A DNA stretch of 64,000 nucleotides. Source: Gluconacetobacter takamatsuzukensis (GTDB lineage Bacteria > Pseudomonadota > Alphaproteobacteria > Acetobacterales > Acetobacteraceae). This document shows, piece after piece, positions 1 to 8,492 of this stretch. The translations under genes were made by a program, and so were the position numbers. Positions within the stretch are counted from its first letter, which is position 1. Each line of letters starts with the position of its first letter. The notes under the pieces were generated by a model. That model was not told where the DNA came from. It searched no databases and worked only from the letters and a program-made list of their open reading frames with translations. The stretch is taken from contig NZ_JABEQK010000001.1 in the NCBI RefSeq assembly GCF_014174275.1, positions 372,001 through 436,000 on the forward strand, written 5' to 3'.

Positions 1-216
1 GGACGGGCCCGCGCGCGTTAGGCGGGCGGGGCCGTGCGGGTTGGGCGCGGTCTGTGCATCGGACGGCCGGTCATGCTAGGCTTTCCGACCCCGGTACCCA
101 TATCCGGGGGATCGCCGTGCGGTTGCCGCGGGGGGATGGTCGTTTTCGTGTTGTTTCGCCGGCGCTTGCCCGGCGGTTGGTTTCATGCCCCGGCCACCTG
201 CCGGCCCAGCCCGTTG

Positions 217-834
217 ATGGAGGGTATATTGCCGGATGCCAGTCGCCCGTGCGCCCCGATCGTCATCAAGAAATACGCAAACAGACGTTTGTACGACACG
301 GAACGCTCGATCTATATCACGCTCGACACGCTGGCGGATATGGTTCGTTCTGGCAAGGATTTCGTGATTTTCGATGCCCGTACGGGCGACGACATCACCC
401 GTGCCGTCCTGACCCAGATCATCATGGAGGAAGAGACCAAGGGGCGGGCCATGCTGCCCGCGAGCTTCCTGCGGCAGATCATCCGCTTCTACGGCGACAG
501 CATGCAGGGGCTGGTCCCGGAATATCTGGACCAGATGATGGAGCAGTTTACCGCCAACCATCACCAGATCCGCACCACCATGCAGCGGACCATGGAGGCG
601 TTCCTGCCCCCCGGGATGGAGCAGCTCGGCCGGCATGACATCGAGATGATGGACCGGGCGATGTCGATGTTCGCCTCGCTCTACGGGCCCGGGGCGGCGC
701 CCGGGATGGTGGGGCTGGCGGGCGAGGCCGCGCCCGAGGGGGGCGAGAGCGTGGAAGAGGAAGTGCTGCGCCTGCGCCGCGAGGTGGCCGACCTGCGGGC
801 CGCGCTGGCCGCGCCGCCCGCCGTGGGGGGGTGA
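217..834 (+). CDS. phaR: PhaR-type polyhydroxyalkanoate synthesis repressor
   Basis: Encodes a 205-residue DNA-binding regulator of polyhydroxyalkanoate synthesis and granule (phasin) genes. The N-terminus carries the hallmark PHB/PHA accumulation regulator domain, beginning IVIKKYANRRLYDTERS and followed by a conserved alpha-helical block (about residues 13-75). A second PHB-binding-like region (about 80-130, rich in Met/Gln) follows, then a C-terminal heptad-like helix (EEEVLRLRREVADLRAAL) suited to oligomerisation. The open frame extends upstream to 34, but the ATG at 217 is the sensible start because everything before it is low-complexity and unlike the family. It stands alone, convergent with the DUF2125 gene. 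No PHA synthase lies nearby, so it acts in trans. Family assignment is firm. Confidence 0.92.
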   Translation: MEGILPDASRPCAPIVIKKYANRRLYDTERSIYITLDTLADMVRSGKDFVIFDARTGDDITRAVLTQIIMEEETKGRAMLPASFLRQIIRFYGDSMQGLVPEYLDQMMEQFTANHHQIRTTMQRTMEAFLPPGMEQLGRHDIEMMDRAMSMFASLYGPGAAPGMVGLAGEAAPEGGESVEEEVLRLRREVADLRAALAAPPAVGG

Positions 835-859
835 GGGCCGCTTTTTCGGAAACGGCGTT

Positions 860-1942
860 CTACCGGATCCAGTCCATGGGGTGGCCTAGCGGCAGGGCGC
901 CGATATAGAACATGCCTGCGCTGAGATGCAGGGGCAGGCTCAGCGGCTGGTCGGTGAGGGCGGGGGTGTCGGGCTGGGCTGGGGCGGTTGCCGGATAGCC
1001 CGCGGCCAGCCGGTCGAGCGCCGTGACCGCGCGGGCGAGGTCCGGGGACAGCGTGCCGGCCTGGTCCAGCGTCCGGACGGTGTGGCCGATGCCCGCGACG
1101 GAGAGGGTGAACGTGCCCTCGGGGCCGCCGGCCGGCGAGAGGTGGGCGTTGCCCGTGACCGACAGCGACAGATGCGTCCATCGCGCGTGCAGGGCCTGCA
1201 CCAGCACGGGGGTGTCCGCGCCGCCGGGGAGGGAGAGGGTCAGGCCGGCATCGGACAGGCGGTGGGCATCGGTCGGGGCCGGGGGCAGGGGCCATGTGGG
1301 GGGCAGGTCGATCGCGGTGGCGCTGGCGGTCAGGGCCAGGCGGCTGGCGTCGGGGCCGGCATGGTCGTTCCATAATCCGTGGCCGTGCAGGTCGTGCAGT
1401 GTCAGGTCGGTCGTGCGGCCATCGGATTGCAGGATCTGGAGGGCGAGCGTGCGGGCGGCCCAGGCCGCGCGGCCTGTTGCCGCGCCGGGCGGCAGGCCGA
1501 GGGGGATGAAGAGGCGGGCGTTTTCGCTCTGGATCCGGACTGCCTGGGCGGTATAGGGGCCGGTGAGACGCGCGGCCTGAGTGCCGTCGAGGCCGATCCG
1601 GACCGTCAGCGGATGGAGCAGGGAGAGCGACAGCGTGAGGCTGGTGGCGCCCCAGGCGATGGTCCGGTTGCCGACCGGGCCATCGAGGCGCGGGTCCTGC
1701 AGGGTGAGGCGGGCCGTCAGCGGGGAGCCGCCGCGCGTGGGTTGGCCGGGGCGTATAGTCCAGCCCTGGTGGCGTAACTGCGTGCTCCAGTGCGCCAGCA
1801 TCCGGTCCAGTTCGCCTTGTGCCGCCTGCCAGGCGAGGCCGTCGACGACCGCGAGGCCGAGCAGGGCGAGGGCGGCCCGGCGTGGCCATCTGCGCCGGCC
1901 GGAAGGGCGTCGGCGTGCGGGCTGGGGGGAGGGCGGTGGCAT
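860..1942 (-). CDS. DUF2125 domain protein, membrane-anchored periplasmic
   Basis: A 360-residue protein with an Arg-rich N-terminus followed by a single hydrophobic segment (about residues 22-42, AALALLGLAVVDGLAWQAA), consistent with a membrane anchor or uncleaved signal and a periplasmic body. The body (WTIRPGQPTRGGSPLTARLTLQDPRL, then AWGATSLTLSLSLLHPLTVRIGLDGTQAARL) matches the alphaproteobacterial DUF2125 family, which is beta-rich and of unknown function. Convergent with phaR, with only about 25 bases between the two stop codons. Function cannot be inferred from the neighbourhood. Confidence 0.8.
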   Translation of the reverse strand: MPPPSPQPARRRPSGRRRWPRRAALALLGLAVVDGLAWQAAQGELDRMLAHWSTQLRHQGWTIRPGQPTRGGSPLTARLTLQDPRLDGPVGNRTIAWGATSLTLSLSLLHPLTVRIGLDGTQAARLTGPYTAQAVRIQSENARLFIPLGLPPGAATGRAAWAARTLALQILQSDGRTTDLTLHDLHGHGLWNDHAGPDASRLALTASATAIDLPPTWPLPPAPTDAHRLSDAGLTLSLPGGADTPVLVQALHARWTHLSLSVTGNAHLSPAGGPEGTFTLSVAGIGHTVRTLDQAGTLSPDLARAVTALDRLAAGYPATAPAQPDTPALTDQPLSLPLHLSAGMFYIGALPLGHPMDWIR

Positions 1943-2298
1943 GTCGATCCTGATAAGGCACTTTCCGGACGGCCGGGAACAGATTGATTCACAAATCTTT
2001 CATGGAGTCGGGCCGGCGGGGAAAAGAGCGGGGGATCGAATTTATCCACAGTTCGGGCCAGCCGGGGGTGTGGAGCGGTGCCGGGACGGACCACCAGAGG
2101 GCACGGGCACCGGGACGGTCGGGAAAATATGTTAAAAACGGGTGTAAGTTTAATATGTTATTGCGCGTTTTTCCGCCATCCGGTGCCCGGCGGCGCGGCA
2201 TGGAGTCCGGGGATGGCGGAGGGTGGCGCGGCTGAGGTCAAACGGACACTCACAGGCCCGCCGAGTGACCGGTTTGACTGCCCACAGAGTTATCCACA
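1943..2298 (+). other. AT-rich gap with DnaA boxes (origin-like)
   Basis: A 307-base gap without a gene. It holds a perfect DnaA box TTATCCACA at 2042-2050, a second perfect box at 2290-2298 (inside the 3' end of the acyltransferase gene) and a degenerate one (TGATTCACA, 7 of 9) at 1985-1993, all on the same strand. Between them lies an AT-rich patch at 2123-2163, striking in this GC-rich window. Three GANTC sites (1986, 2005, 2203), the target of the alphaproteobacterial CcrM methylase, fall in the same gap. These are the ingredients of a replication origin or a DnaA-regulated locus. The function is inferred; the flanking genes are not canonical oriC neighbours, and their orientation does not obviously diverge from this site. 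Confidence 0.35.
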
Positions 2299-3053
2299 GG
2301 CTTGTTCGCGTCCTCGATCCTGCCGAAGCGGTTGGACAGGTCCTGCCAGCGGGCGGTGATTTCGGTGAGGATGCGGGCCTTGCCCAGGTCGGAGGGCAGG
2401 GCTGGGCCGATGGCGATGTGAATGGGGCCCGGACGCTTGACGAAGGCGTTGCGCGACCAGCGCAGGCCGGAATCGGTCGCCACGGGGACGATGGGCAGGC
2501 CGGTATGGGTGGCCATGGCGACGATGCCGGGGTGCAGGCGCCGGGTTTCGCCGGCCTGGGTGCGGGTGCCTTCGGGGAAGATCACGATCTGCCGGCTGTC
2601 GGTCGCGGCCTCGCCCGTCGCGGCCAGCAGGGCGCGCAGGGCCTTGGCGCCGTCGGCGCGGCGGACCGGGATCATGCCCGCCAGCAGGAGCATGGGGCCG
2701 ACCAGGGGGATGCGCGTCAGTTCTTCCTTCATCACATAGGCCGGGCGATCGACCAGGTTCATCCAGACCAGCGTGTCGAAGGCCGACTGGTGCTGCGAGG
2801 CCAGGAGGCAGGGGCCGGCCGGCAGGTGTTCGCGGCCCGTCACCACGACCCGGATGCCGCAGATATGGCACAGGCCCGCCACCGAGAGCCGGGTCCACAA
2901 TTTGGCGTAGGACAGCGCGTAGCGGTGGGCGAACAGGCGGATGGGCATTGCGGCGATGCCCATCGCGACCGTCAGCAGGACGAAATACAAATTGAACAGG
3001 CACGCGCGGACGAAAATCATGGCTGGCGGGGACATTCCGGACGGGTCGGGCAC
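2250..3053 (-). CDS. plsC: 1-acyl-sn-glycerol-3-phosphate acyltransferase (PlsC family)
   Basis: Transfers an acyl chain to lysophosphatidic acid to give phosphatidic acid at the inner membrane, an early step of phospholipid synthesis. 267 residues from the first possible start; the Met at residue 12 (MIFVRACLFNLYFVLLTVAMG, position 3020) leads directly into the N-terminal membrane segment and is an equally good start. The acyltransferase motif I HQSAFDT (H-x4-D) and motif III FPEGTRTQAG are both present, so the enzyme looks intact. It runs in the same direction as the YdcF-like gene and ftsEX upstream, with a 77-base gap. Which PlsC paralogue it is cannot be decided here. Confidence 0.85.
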   Translation of the reverse strand: MPDPSGMSPPAMIFVRACLFNLYFVLLTVAMGIAAMPIRLFAHRYALSYAKLWTRLSVAGLCHICGIRVVVTGREHLPAGPCLLASQHQSAFDTLVWMNLVDRPAYVMKEELTRIPLVGPMLLLAGMIPVRRADGAKALRALLAATGEAATDSRQIVIFPEGTRTQAGETRRLHPGIVAMATHTGLPIVPVATDSGLRWSRNAFVKRPGPIHIAIGPALPSDLGKARILTEITARWQDLSNRFGRIEDANKPVDNSVGSQTGHSAGL

Positions 3054-3130
3054 GACAGGCGTGCGATGGGGCGGCGTACATCAGAAAAACGGCCCCGAGA
3101 CAAGGGTACGAAGATGGGGGCTGCCCGCCG

Positions 3131-3763
3131 TCAGGTCTGGCCCCTGGTGGCCATGTTGCGGGCCAGGCCCAGCCCGGCCATGAGCCATTTGTCGTATTCC
3201 GTCGCCATCAGCCGGAGGGAGGAGCCGCGCAGCGGCGAGCGCAGGGCCGGCGGGCGGACCGCATAGGGGGTGAGCGCCACGTCGGGCAGGGTGCGGTGGA
3301 TTTCCATGATCGCGCGGCGGATATGGTAGCCGGCGGTGACGACGATCAGCGAGTGCAGGCCGTTCGCGCGGGCCCATTGCGCGGTTTCGTCGGCATTGCC
3401 GATGGTCGATGTCGCGTGCCGGCCCAGCGTGACCTGCTGCCAGATGCCGGGGGGCAGGCCGGCCGCGAGGTCGGGCTGGAGGGCGCCGGCGACGCTGGCG
3501 ATGGTGGCGTGGGGGGCGACGCCGGAGATCAGCAATTGCCGGGCCCGGCCGTCGGCCAGCAGGCGCAGCGAGGCCTCGATCCGCCCCTGTCCGCCGGTCA
3601 GGGCCACGATGCCGTCGGCCATGGGGGGGCGGCCGGGCGCCTTGAGCGCGTCGTGGACGAACCAGGCGAAGCCTGCGCCCCACAGGAGCATGCAGCCCAG
3701 CAGCCCGGCCAGCGTGCCGTGGAGGAATCGTCGGGCCGTGCCGCCATGCCGCCGCTGCCTCAT
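3131..3763 (-). CDS. YdcF/SanA/ElyC-type DUF218 protein
   Basis: 210-residue protein with one N-terminal membrane segment (about residues 14-36) followed by a DUF218 domain: GIVALTGGQGRIEASLRLL, LISGVAPHATIASV, STIGNADETAQWARANGLHSLIVVTAGYHIRRA. DUF218 members such as ElyC and SanA act in envelope integrity, in some cases on peptidoglycan or undecaprenyl-lipid metabolism. The ATG overlaps the stop of ftsX by one base (TAATG), so it is translationally coupled to ftsEX and may be part of a cell-envelope or division operon. The enzymatic activity is not known for the family in general. Confidence 0.82.
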   Translation of the reverse strand: MRQRRHGGTARRFLHGTLAGLLGCMLLWGAGFAWFVHDALKAPGRPPMADGIVALTGGQGRIEASLRLLADGRARQLLISGVAPHATIASVAGALQPDLAAGLPPGIWQQVTLGRHATSTIGNADETAQWARANGLHSLIVVTAGYHIRRAIMEIHRTLPDVALTPYAVRPPALRSPLRGSSLRLMATEYDKWLMAGLGLARNMATRGQT

Positions 3764-4744
3764 TACGGGAGGGTTCGCAGCCAGGCGCGCACCGTGGCCT
3801 GGGTGGTCAGCCAGCCGATCAGCGCGGCGGCGGGGGCAAGGGCCAGCAGGGTGGCGACCAGGGGTGTGGGCAGCGTGTGGGCCAGGGTTGTCCAGCCTGT
3901 CGCCCAGTCCGCTGTCGGGGTGGGCGGCGGCGTGGCGGAGGTGGCGAAGGGGGCGGCCACGCGCGACAGCAGCACCAGGAGCGGGAGTGCCAGCACGCTG
4001 CCGGCCAGGCCGCCGATGAAGGCCAGCAGGGCCGTGCGGCGGGCGAAGCGGCCGGCGATATAGCCGTCGGTCGCGCCCATGGCGTGGATCAGTTCGATCG
4101 GCAGGCGGCGGGCCGCCAGCCCGGCGCGGGTGGTGGCCGCGATCAGCACCACCGCGATGCCGACCACGATCGCCACCGCCAGCAGGGCGCAACTGTGCAG
4201 GCTGTCGGCCAGGCGGCCCAGGCGCTCGCCCCATTCGGCATTGCGTTCGACCAGCGTGCCGGGGGCGGTGGCCGCCAGCCGGCGGGCCAGGGCGTCGGCA
4301 TCGGCAGGCCGGGCGGCCTGCATGTGCAGTTCGACGATGGCGGGGAGGGTGAGGGCGAAATCGTTCTGCTGCCCCAGCCAGGGGGCCAGCAGGGTTGCCA
4401 GTTCCGCCTTGTCCAGCCGGTGCACGCGCGCGGCGCCCGGTGTGTCGGCAAGGGCGGCCAGCACGGCGTCGGCGCGGGTCAGGGGCGGGGTGGTTTTCGC
4501 CGTCGCCGGGGCCTCCGGATCGGGGATCTGGATGGTCAGCATGGAGGCGGCGCCGCTGGACCAGCGGGCGGAGAGGATCTGCGCGCCCGTGGCACCTGCG
4601 AGTGCCAGCGCGGCGAGGACCGCCATGGCGGCGACCAGCAAGGGCAGCAGCCGGTCGGGCAGGGCGCGGCGCAGGGCCAGCCCGTCGGCCCGGCGGGCGC
4701 GGTGCCATTGGGCGAACAGGCCCGGCCGTGCCGCCCGGTCCCGG

Positions 4745-4752
<8 letters not shown>
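3763..4752 (-). CDS. ftsX: Cell division ABC transporter permease FtsX
   Basis: 329-residue integral membrane protein. A first membrane helix (about residues 35-58, LLVAAMAVLAALALAGATGAQIL) is followed by a periplasmic loop (about 60-190) and then three more helices (ALLAVAIVVGIAVVLIAATT, LLAFIGGLAGSVLALPLLVLL, LVATLLALAPAAALIGWL), the classical FtsX topology. With FtsE it couples cytosolic ATP hydrolysis to activation of periplasmic peptidoglycan hydrolases at the septum. Its start overlaps the end of ftsE by 8 bases. Sequence conservation of FtsX is low in alphaproteobacteria; the assignment rests on topology and the ftsE partner. Confidence 0.88.
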
Positions 4753-5425
<673 letters not shown>

Positions 5426-5450
5426 GGGTGGGGGGCGGGCAGGCGGTGCG

Positions 5451-5861
5451 TCACATCTCGCGGGCCGCGACGGCGGCCAGCGTGGCGCAGAGTGCCGCCG
5501 CCGCCATCATCAGCAGCCCGTCGACCACCAGCGAATCGGCCGTGATGACGTGCGAGCCGATGATGACCTGGTGGGGGATGGTGCCGGCGACATGGGTGAC
5601 GATGTCGCGCGTCTGCGGATCGGCCGAGGCGGCGCTGGTGCCGATGGCGCCGACGATATGGGGCAGGGCGGCCCAGCCCACGCCGAGGATCAGCACCAGG
5701 GGGGCCATCAGTTCCGTGACCTGCTGGACGAAATAGAAAAGCCCGTAGAAGACGGCGCATATCGCCACGCGGGCGATGCGGGCGAAGGGGAAGCGCTGCG
5801 ATCCGTCCTGGCGGGACGGAAGGAATCGGTCGGTAGCGCGGCCCGAATTGAAACTGTCCAT
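5451..5861 (-). CDS. Small inner-membrane protein of unknown function
   Basis: 136 residues starting at the Met of MDSFNSGRATDRFLPS; the frame continues 18 codons further upstream (to 5915) but that part is not protein-like. After a short charged N-terminus there are two clear hydrophobic stretches (VAICAVFYGLFYFVQQVTELMAPLVLILGVGWAAL, then LLMMAAAALCATLAAVAA at the C-terminus), separated by a loop of about 55 residues. The architecture resembles DUF4282-like or accessory membrane proteins, but no family was recognised with confidence. It lies 25 bases upstream of ftsE on the same strand and could be co-transcribed with ftsEX. Confidence 0.6.
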   Translation of the reverse strand: MDSFNSGRATDRFLPSRQDGSQRFPFARIARVAICAVFYGLFYFVQQVTELMAPLVLILGVGWAALPHIVGAIGTSAASADPQTRDIVTHVAGTIPHQVIIGSHVITADSLVVDGLLMMAAAALCATLAAVAAREM

Positions 5862-6011
5862 GACGGTCGGATCTCCGGCGGCGGCTGCGGCGCGCCCGAT
5901 CTGCCGGGTACGCATCCCTGCCGGAGGTAGCCGTCACTTGTATTAAATGCAATCTTCGGGAAGAAAAGCAGGCAGGGAACGCGCCGGAACGGCATTGCCG
6001 GACCGGCTCGG

Positions 6012-6542
6012 GTGGAAGGCAGCAAAGCCCCGGTGTCAGTGGCCGTCGTCATCTTCCGTCTCGTGGATACATGCTACGGCCTGCCCGCGTCCGCGGTGCG
6101 GGAGTGCATGCCCATGCCGGCACTTGTGCGCCCCCCGGGGACGCCGCCGCCGGTGCTGGGGTTTTTTCGGCTGGGTGCCGAACGGGTGGTGGCGATCGAC
6201 CTTGCGGTGCTGCTGGGCCTGCGGGGGTGGAACCCGCCGGACGATGCCGCGATGCTGTACCGCCCGTTGCTGCTGTGCGGTCCGGCTGCCGGGATGAAGG
6301 TGGCCTTCATGGTCGACAGCGTGCTGGATGTGCGGCAGATGGCAGGGGGCGTGACGGCACTGCCCGCCGACAGCATGCCGGAAGGCGGCTGGCTGGTGGG
6401 GGACGTCGAACTGGCCGGAGGAATGACCGCGTTGCTGATGGATCCGGACCGGCTGCTGATGGAACGCGAACGGCAGCGGATCGAGGCCCTGGCCCTGGAG
6501 GCGGCATTGCGCGACGCCTTGTGGGAGCGCGCGGATGACTGA
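6012..6542 (+). CDS. cheW: CheW-like coupling protein, first gene of chemosensory operon
   Basis: 176-residue CheW domain protein: VAVVIFRLVDTCYGLPASAVRECMPMP is the first beta-sheet subdomain, GFFRLGAERVVAIDLAVLLGL the central part, and LLLCGPAAGMKVAFMVDSVLDVRQM the second. CheW proteins tether the CheA kinase to methyl-accepting receptors at the inner membrane. Start is a GTG at 6012. The stop overlaps the start of cheR by 8 bases, placing it at the head of a co-directional run of eight chemosensory genes to 17159. The order CheW-CheR-CheW recalls WspB-WspC-WspD. Confidence 0.85.
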   Translation: MEGSKAPVSVAVVIFRLVDTCYGLPASAVRECMPMPALVRPPGTPPPVLGFFRLGAERVVAIDLAVLLGLRGWNPPDDAAMLYRPLLLCGPAAGMKVAFMVDSVLDVRQMAGGVTALPADSMPEGGWLVGDVELAGGMTALLMDPDRLLMERERQRIEALALEAALRDALWERADD

Positions 6543-7935
6543 CCGGCAGCGTGTCCTGGAACGGCTGGCCGCCCGGATCGTCGCGCGGACCGGGCTGCAT
6601 TATTACGCCGACAAGATGGACCTGCTGGAAATGGTGCTGCAGCGGCGCATGGAGGCCTGTGGCTGCGCCTGCCCGATGGATTACCTGTCGCGGCTTTCGG
6701 ACGAGTCGGCGGGCGAGGCCGAGTGGCGGGCGCTGGAATCGGCCGTGACGATCGGCGAGACGTTCTTCTTCCGCTATGCCGAGCAGTTCCATGCGCTGGA
6801 ACGTACGATCCTGCCCGACCTGATTACGCGGCTGCGGCCCCGGCGCACCATCCGGATCTGGAGCGTCGGCTGTTCCAACGGTGCCGAGCCCTATTCGCTG
6901 GCCATTCTGCTGCACCGGTTGCTGCGGGCGCGGGGCGAGCTGGACTGGACCGTCGATATCCTGGGCACCGACATCAGCGTCCAGGCGCTGGAGCGGGCGC
7001 GGGCCGCCGAATATGGGGCGTGGTCGCTGCGCGATGTCGGGGCGTCGGAGCGGCGGCAATGGTTTCGCCCTGCCGCGAGCGGGCGGCACTGGATCCTGCG
7101 TGATGTCTATCGCCGGATGGTGCGCTTCGAATACGGGAACATCATGGACCTGCCGTCGGGCGGGGGGCCTGCCGGGCCGTTCGACCTGATCCTGTGCCGC
7201 AACGTGCTGCTCTATTTCGAGGCGACGCGGGCGCTGGAGTTGGTGCGGGCGCTGGCGGAGCGGCTTTCGCCGCCGGGGTGGCTGCTGCTGGGGCATTCGG
7301 ACCCGATCGGGGAATGCGGCGATTTTCTGGAGACCGTGACCTTTGCCGGCACGGTGGCGTTTCGCGCCGCCGGGTCGCGGCATGGGCCGGCCGCGCCGCG
7401 TCGCTGCGTGCTTTCCCGCGCGTCCGGGACGCGTCTTTCGCTGACCGCGCCGTTTCGGCCGGCAAGGGCGCGCACGCCCGATATCGTCGCCCGGGCCGAC
7501 GCGGGACTGGCGCGGGCCGAGGTGCGGGTGCTGGCCGACCGGGGGGCCGTGGCCGAGGCGCGCGCCGGTTGCCGCGCGGCGCTGGACCTTTATCCGCTGG
7601 ATGCCGGGCTGCATTTTCTGTCGGGCGTACTGGCGGAGGACGCGGTGGCCGCCGGGGAGGGGTTCCGGCGGACCCTCTATCTGGATCGCGAGCATGTCAT
7701 GGCGCATGTCCATCTCGCCCGGCTGCTGCGCGATGCCGGGGAGGAGGATGAGGCCGAACGGATGCTGCGGCAGGCGCGGACCCTGCTGCATCGGCTTCCG
7801 CCCGGCGCCACCGTGCCGGATGGGGACGGGCTGACCGTCGCCGGGCTGTTGCGGCTGGTCGGCGGGGATGGCGCTGCGGATGGCGACGAGACGATCGCGC
7901 ACGGGTCGTCGCTGCTGGCGCGGAGCGTGTCCTGA
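6535..7935 (+). CDS. cheR: CheR methyltransferase with C-terminal TPR region
   Basis: 466 residues. N-terminal all-helical CheR domain (1-80, ending ITIGETFFFRYAEQFHALE), then the SAM-dependent methyltransferase domain with motif IWSVGCSNGAEPYSLAILL, DILGTDISVQALERAR and FDLILCRNVLLYF. From about residue 320 a helical repeat region follows (LARAEVRVLADRGAVAEARAGCRAALDLYPLDAGLHFLSGVLAE... AHVHLARLLRDAGEEDEAERMLRQAR), which reads as tetratricopeptide repeats. CheR-TPR fusions are typical of Wsp-like non-flagellar chemosensory systems. It methylates glutamates of the receptor encoded two genes downstream. The usual GEEPYS loop reads GAEPYS here. Confidence 0.92.
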   Translation: MTDRQRVLERLAARIVARTGLHYYADKMDLLEMVLQRRMEACGCACPMDYLSRLSDESAGEAEWRALESAVTIGETFFFRYAEQFHALERTILPDLITRLRPRRTIRIWSVGCSNGAEPYSLAILLHRLLRARGELDWTVDILGTDISVQALERARAAEYGAWSLRDVGASERRQWFRPAASGRHWILRDVYRRMVRFEYGNIMDLPSGGGPAGPFDLILCRNVLLYFEATRALELVRALAERLSPPGWLLLGHSDPIGECGDFLETVTFAGTVAFRAAGSRHGPAAPRRCVLSRASGTRLSLTAPFRPARARTPDIVARADAGLARAEVRVLADRGAVAEARAGCRAALDLYPLDAGLHFLSGVLAEDAVAAGEGFRRTLYLDREHVMAHVHLARLLRDAGEEDEAERMLRQARTLLHRLPPGATVPDGDGLTVAGLLRLVGGDGAADGDETIAHGSSLLARSVS

Positions 7936-7949
7936 CCGGTCGGGGTATC

Positions 7950-8486
7950 ATGCCCGGGGCTGCGGGGGATGGGGATGACGCCGCGGCGCGCTATGCGGGC
8001 CGGGTGATGGCGGAGCGGGCGCGGCTGCTGGCCGCGCGCGGATATGCGCCGGCCGACGATGCGGGGCGGCGGGCGGCCGTGATCCTGGACGTGGGCGGGC
8101 AGATCTATGCCATCGACCTGCATCATGTGCTGCGCATGGCCGAGCCGGCCTGGAGCGCCATGCCCCGGCGCCCCGACTGCCCGGCTTCGGTGCGGGGCGT
8201 CTATGGCTATGTCGGCCATCTGTATACAGTGATCGATCTGTCGGTTCTGCTGGGCGGGGCGCCGATGGATCATGCCGGGGCCATGGCGCTGCTGCGCCCG
8301 GTGGCCGGCCTGCCGGTGGCGCGGATCGCGCTGCTGGCCGGGCGGACGCTGGGGGTGGACGATGTCGTGGGGGCGCCCGCCGCCGCATCCGTGCCGGGTC
8401 ACCCGATGGCGGCCCTGCCGGACGGGCGGCTGGTCGCGGCGCTGGACCCTGCCCGCCTGTTTGCCGCGCGTCCATTCGGAGTCTGA
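7950..8486 (+). CDS. cheW: Second CheW-like coupling protein
   Basis: 178 residues. After about 40 residues of Arg/Ala-rich N-terminal extension the CheW domain begins at VILDVGGQIYAIDLHHVLRMAEPAW, followed by VRGVYGYVGHLYTVIDLSVLLGG and VARIALLAGRTLGVDDVVGAP. It is distinct in sequence from the CheW at 6012, so the array has two different couplers, as in Wsp systems (WspB and WspD). It lies between cheR (14 bases) and the receptor gene (6 bases). Confidence 0.85.
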   Translation: MPGAAGDGDDAAARYAGRVMAERARLLAARGYAPADDAGRRAAVILDVGGQIYAIDLHHVLRMAEPAWSAMPRRPDCPASVRGVYGYVGHLYTVIDLSVLLGGAPMDHAGAMALLRPVAGLPVARIALLAGRTLGVDDVVGAPAAASVPGHPMAALPDGRLVAALDPARLFAARPFGV

Positions 8487-8492
8487 CCTGTC

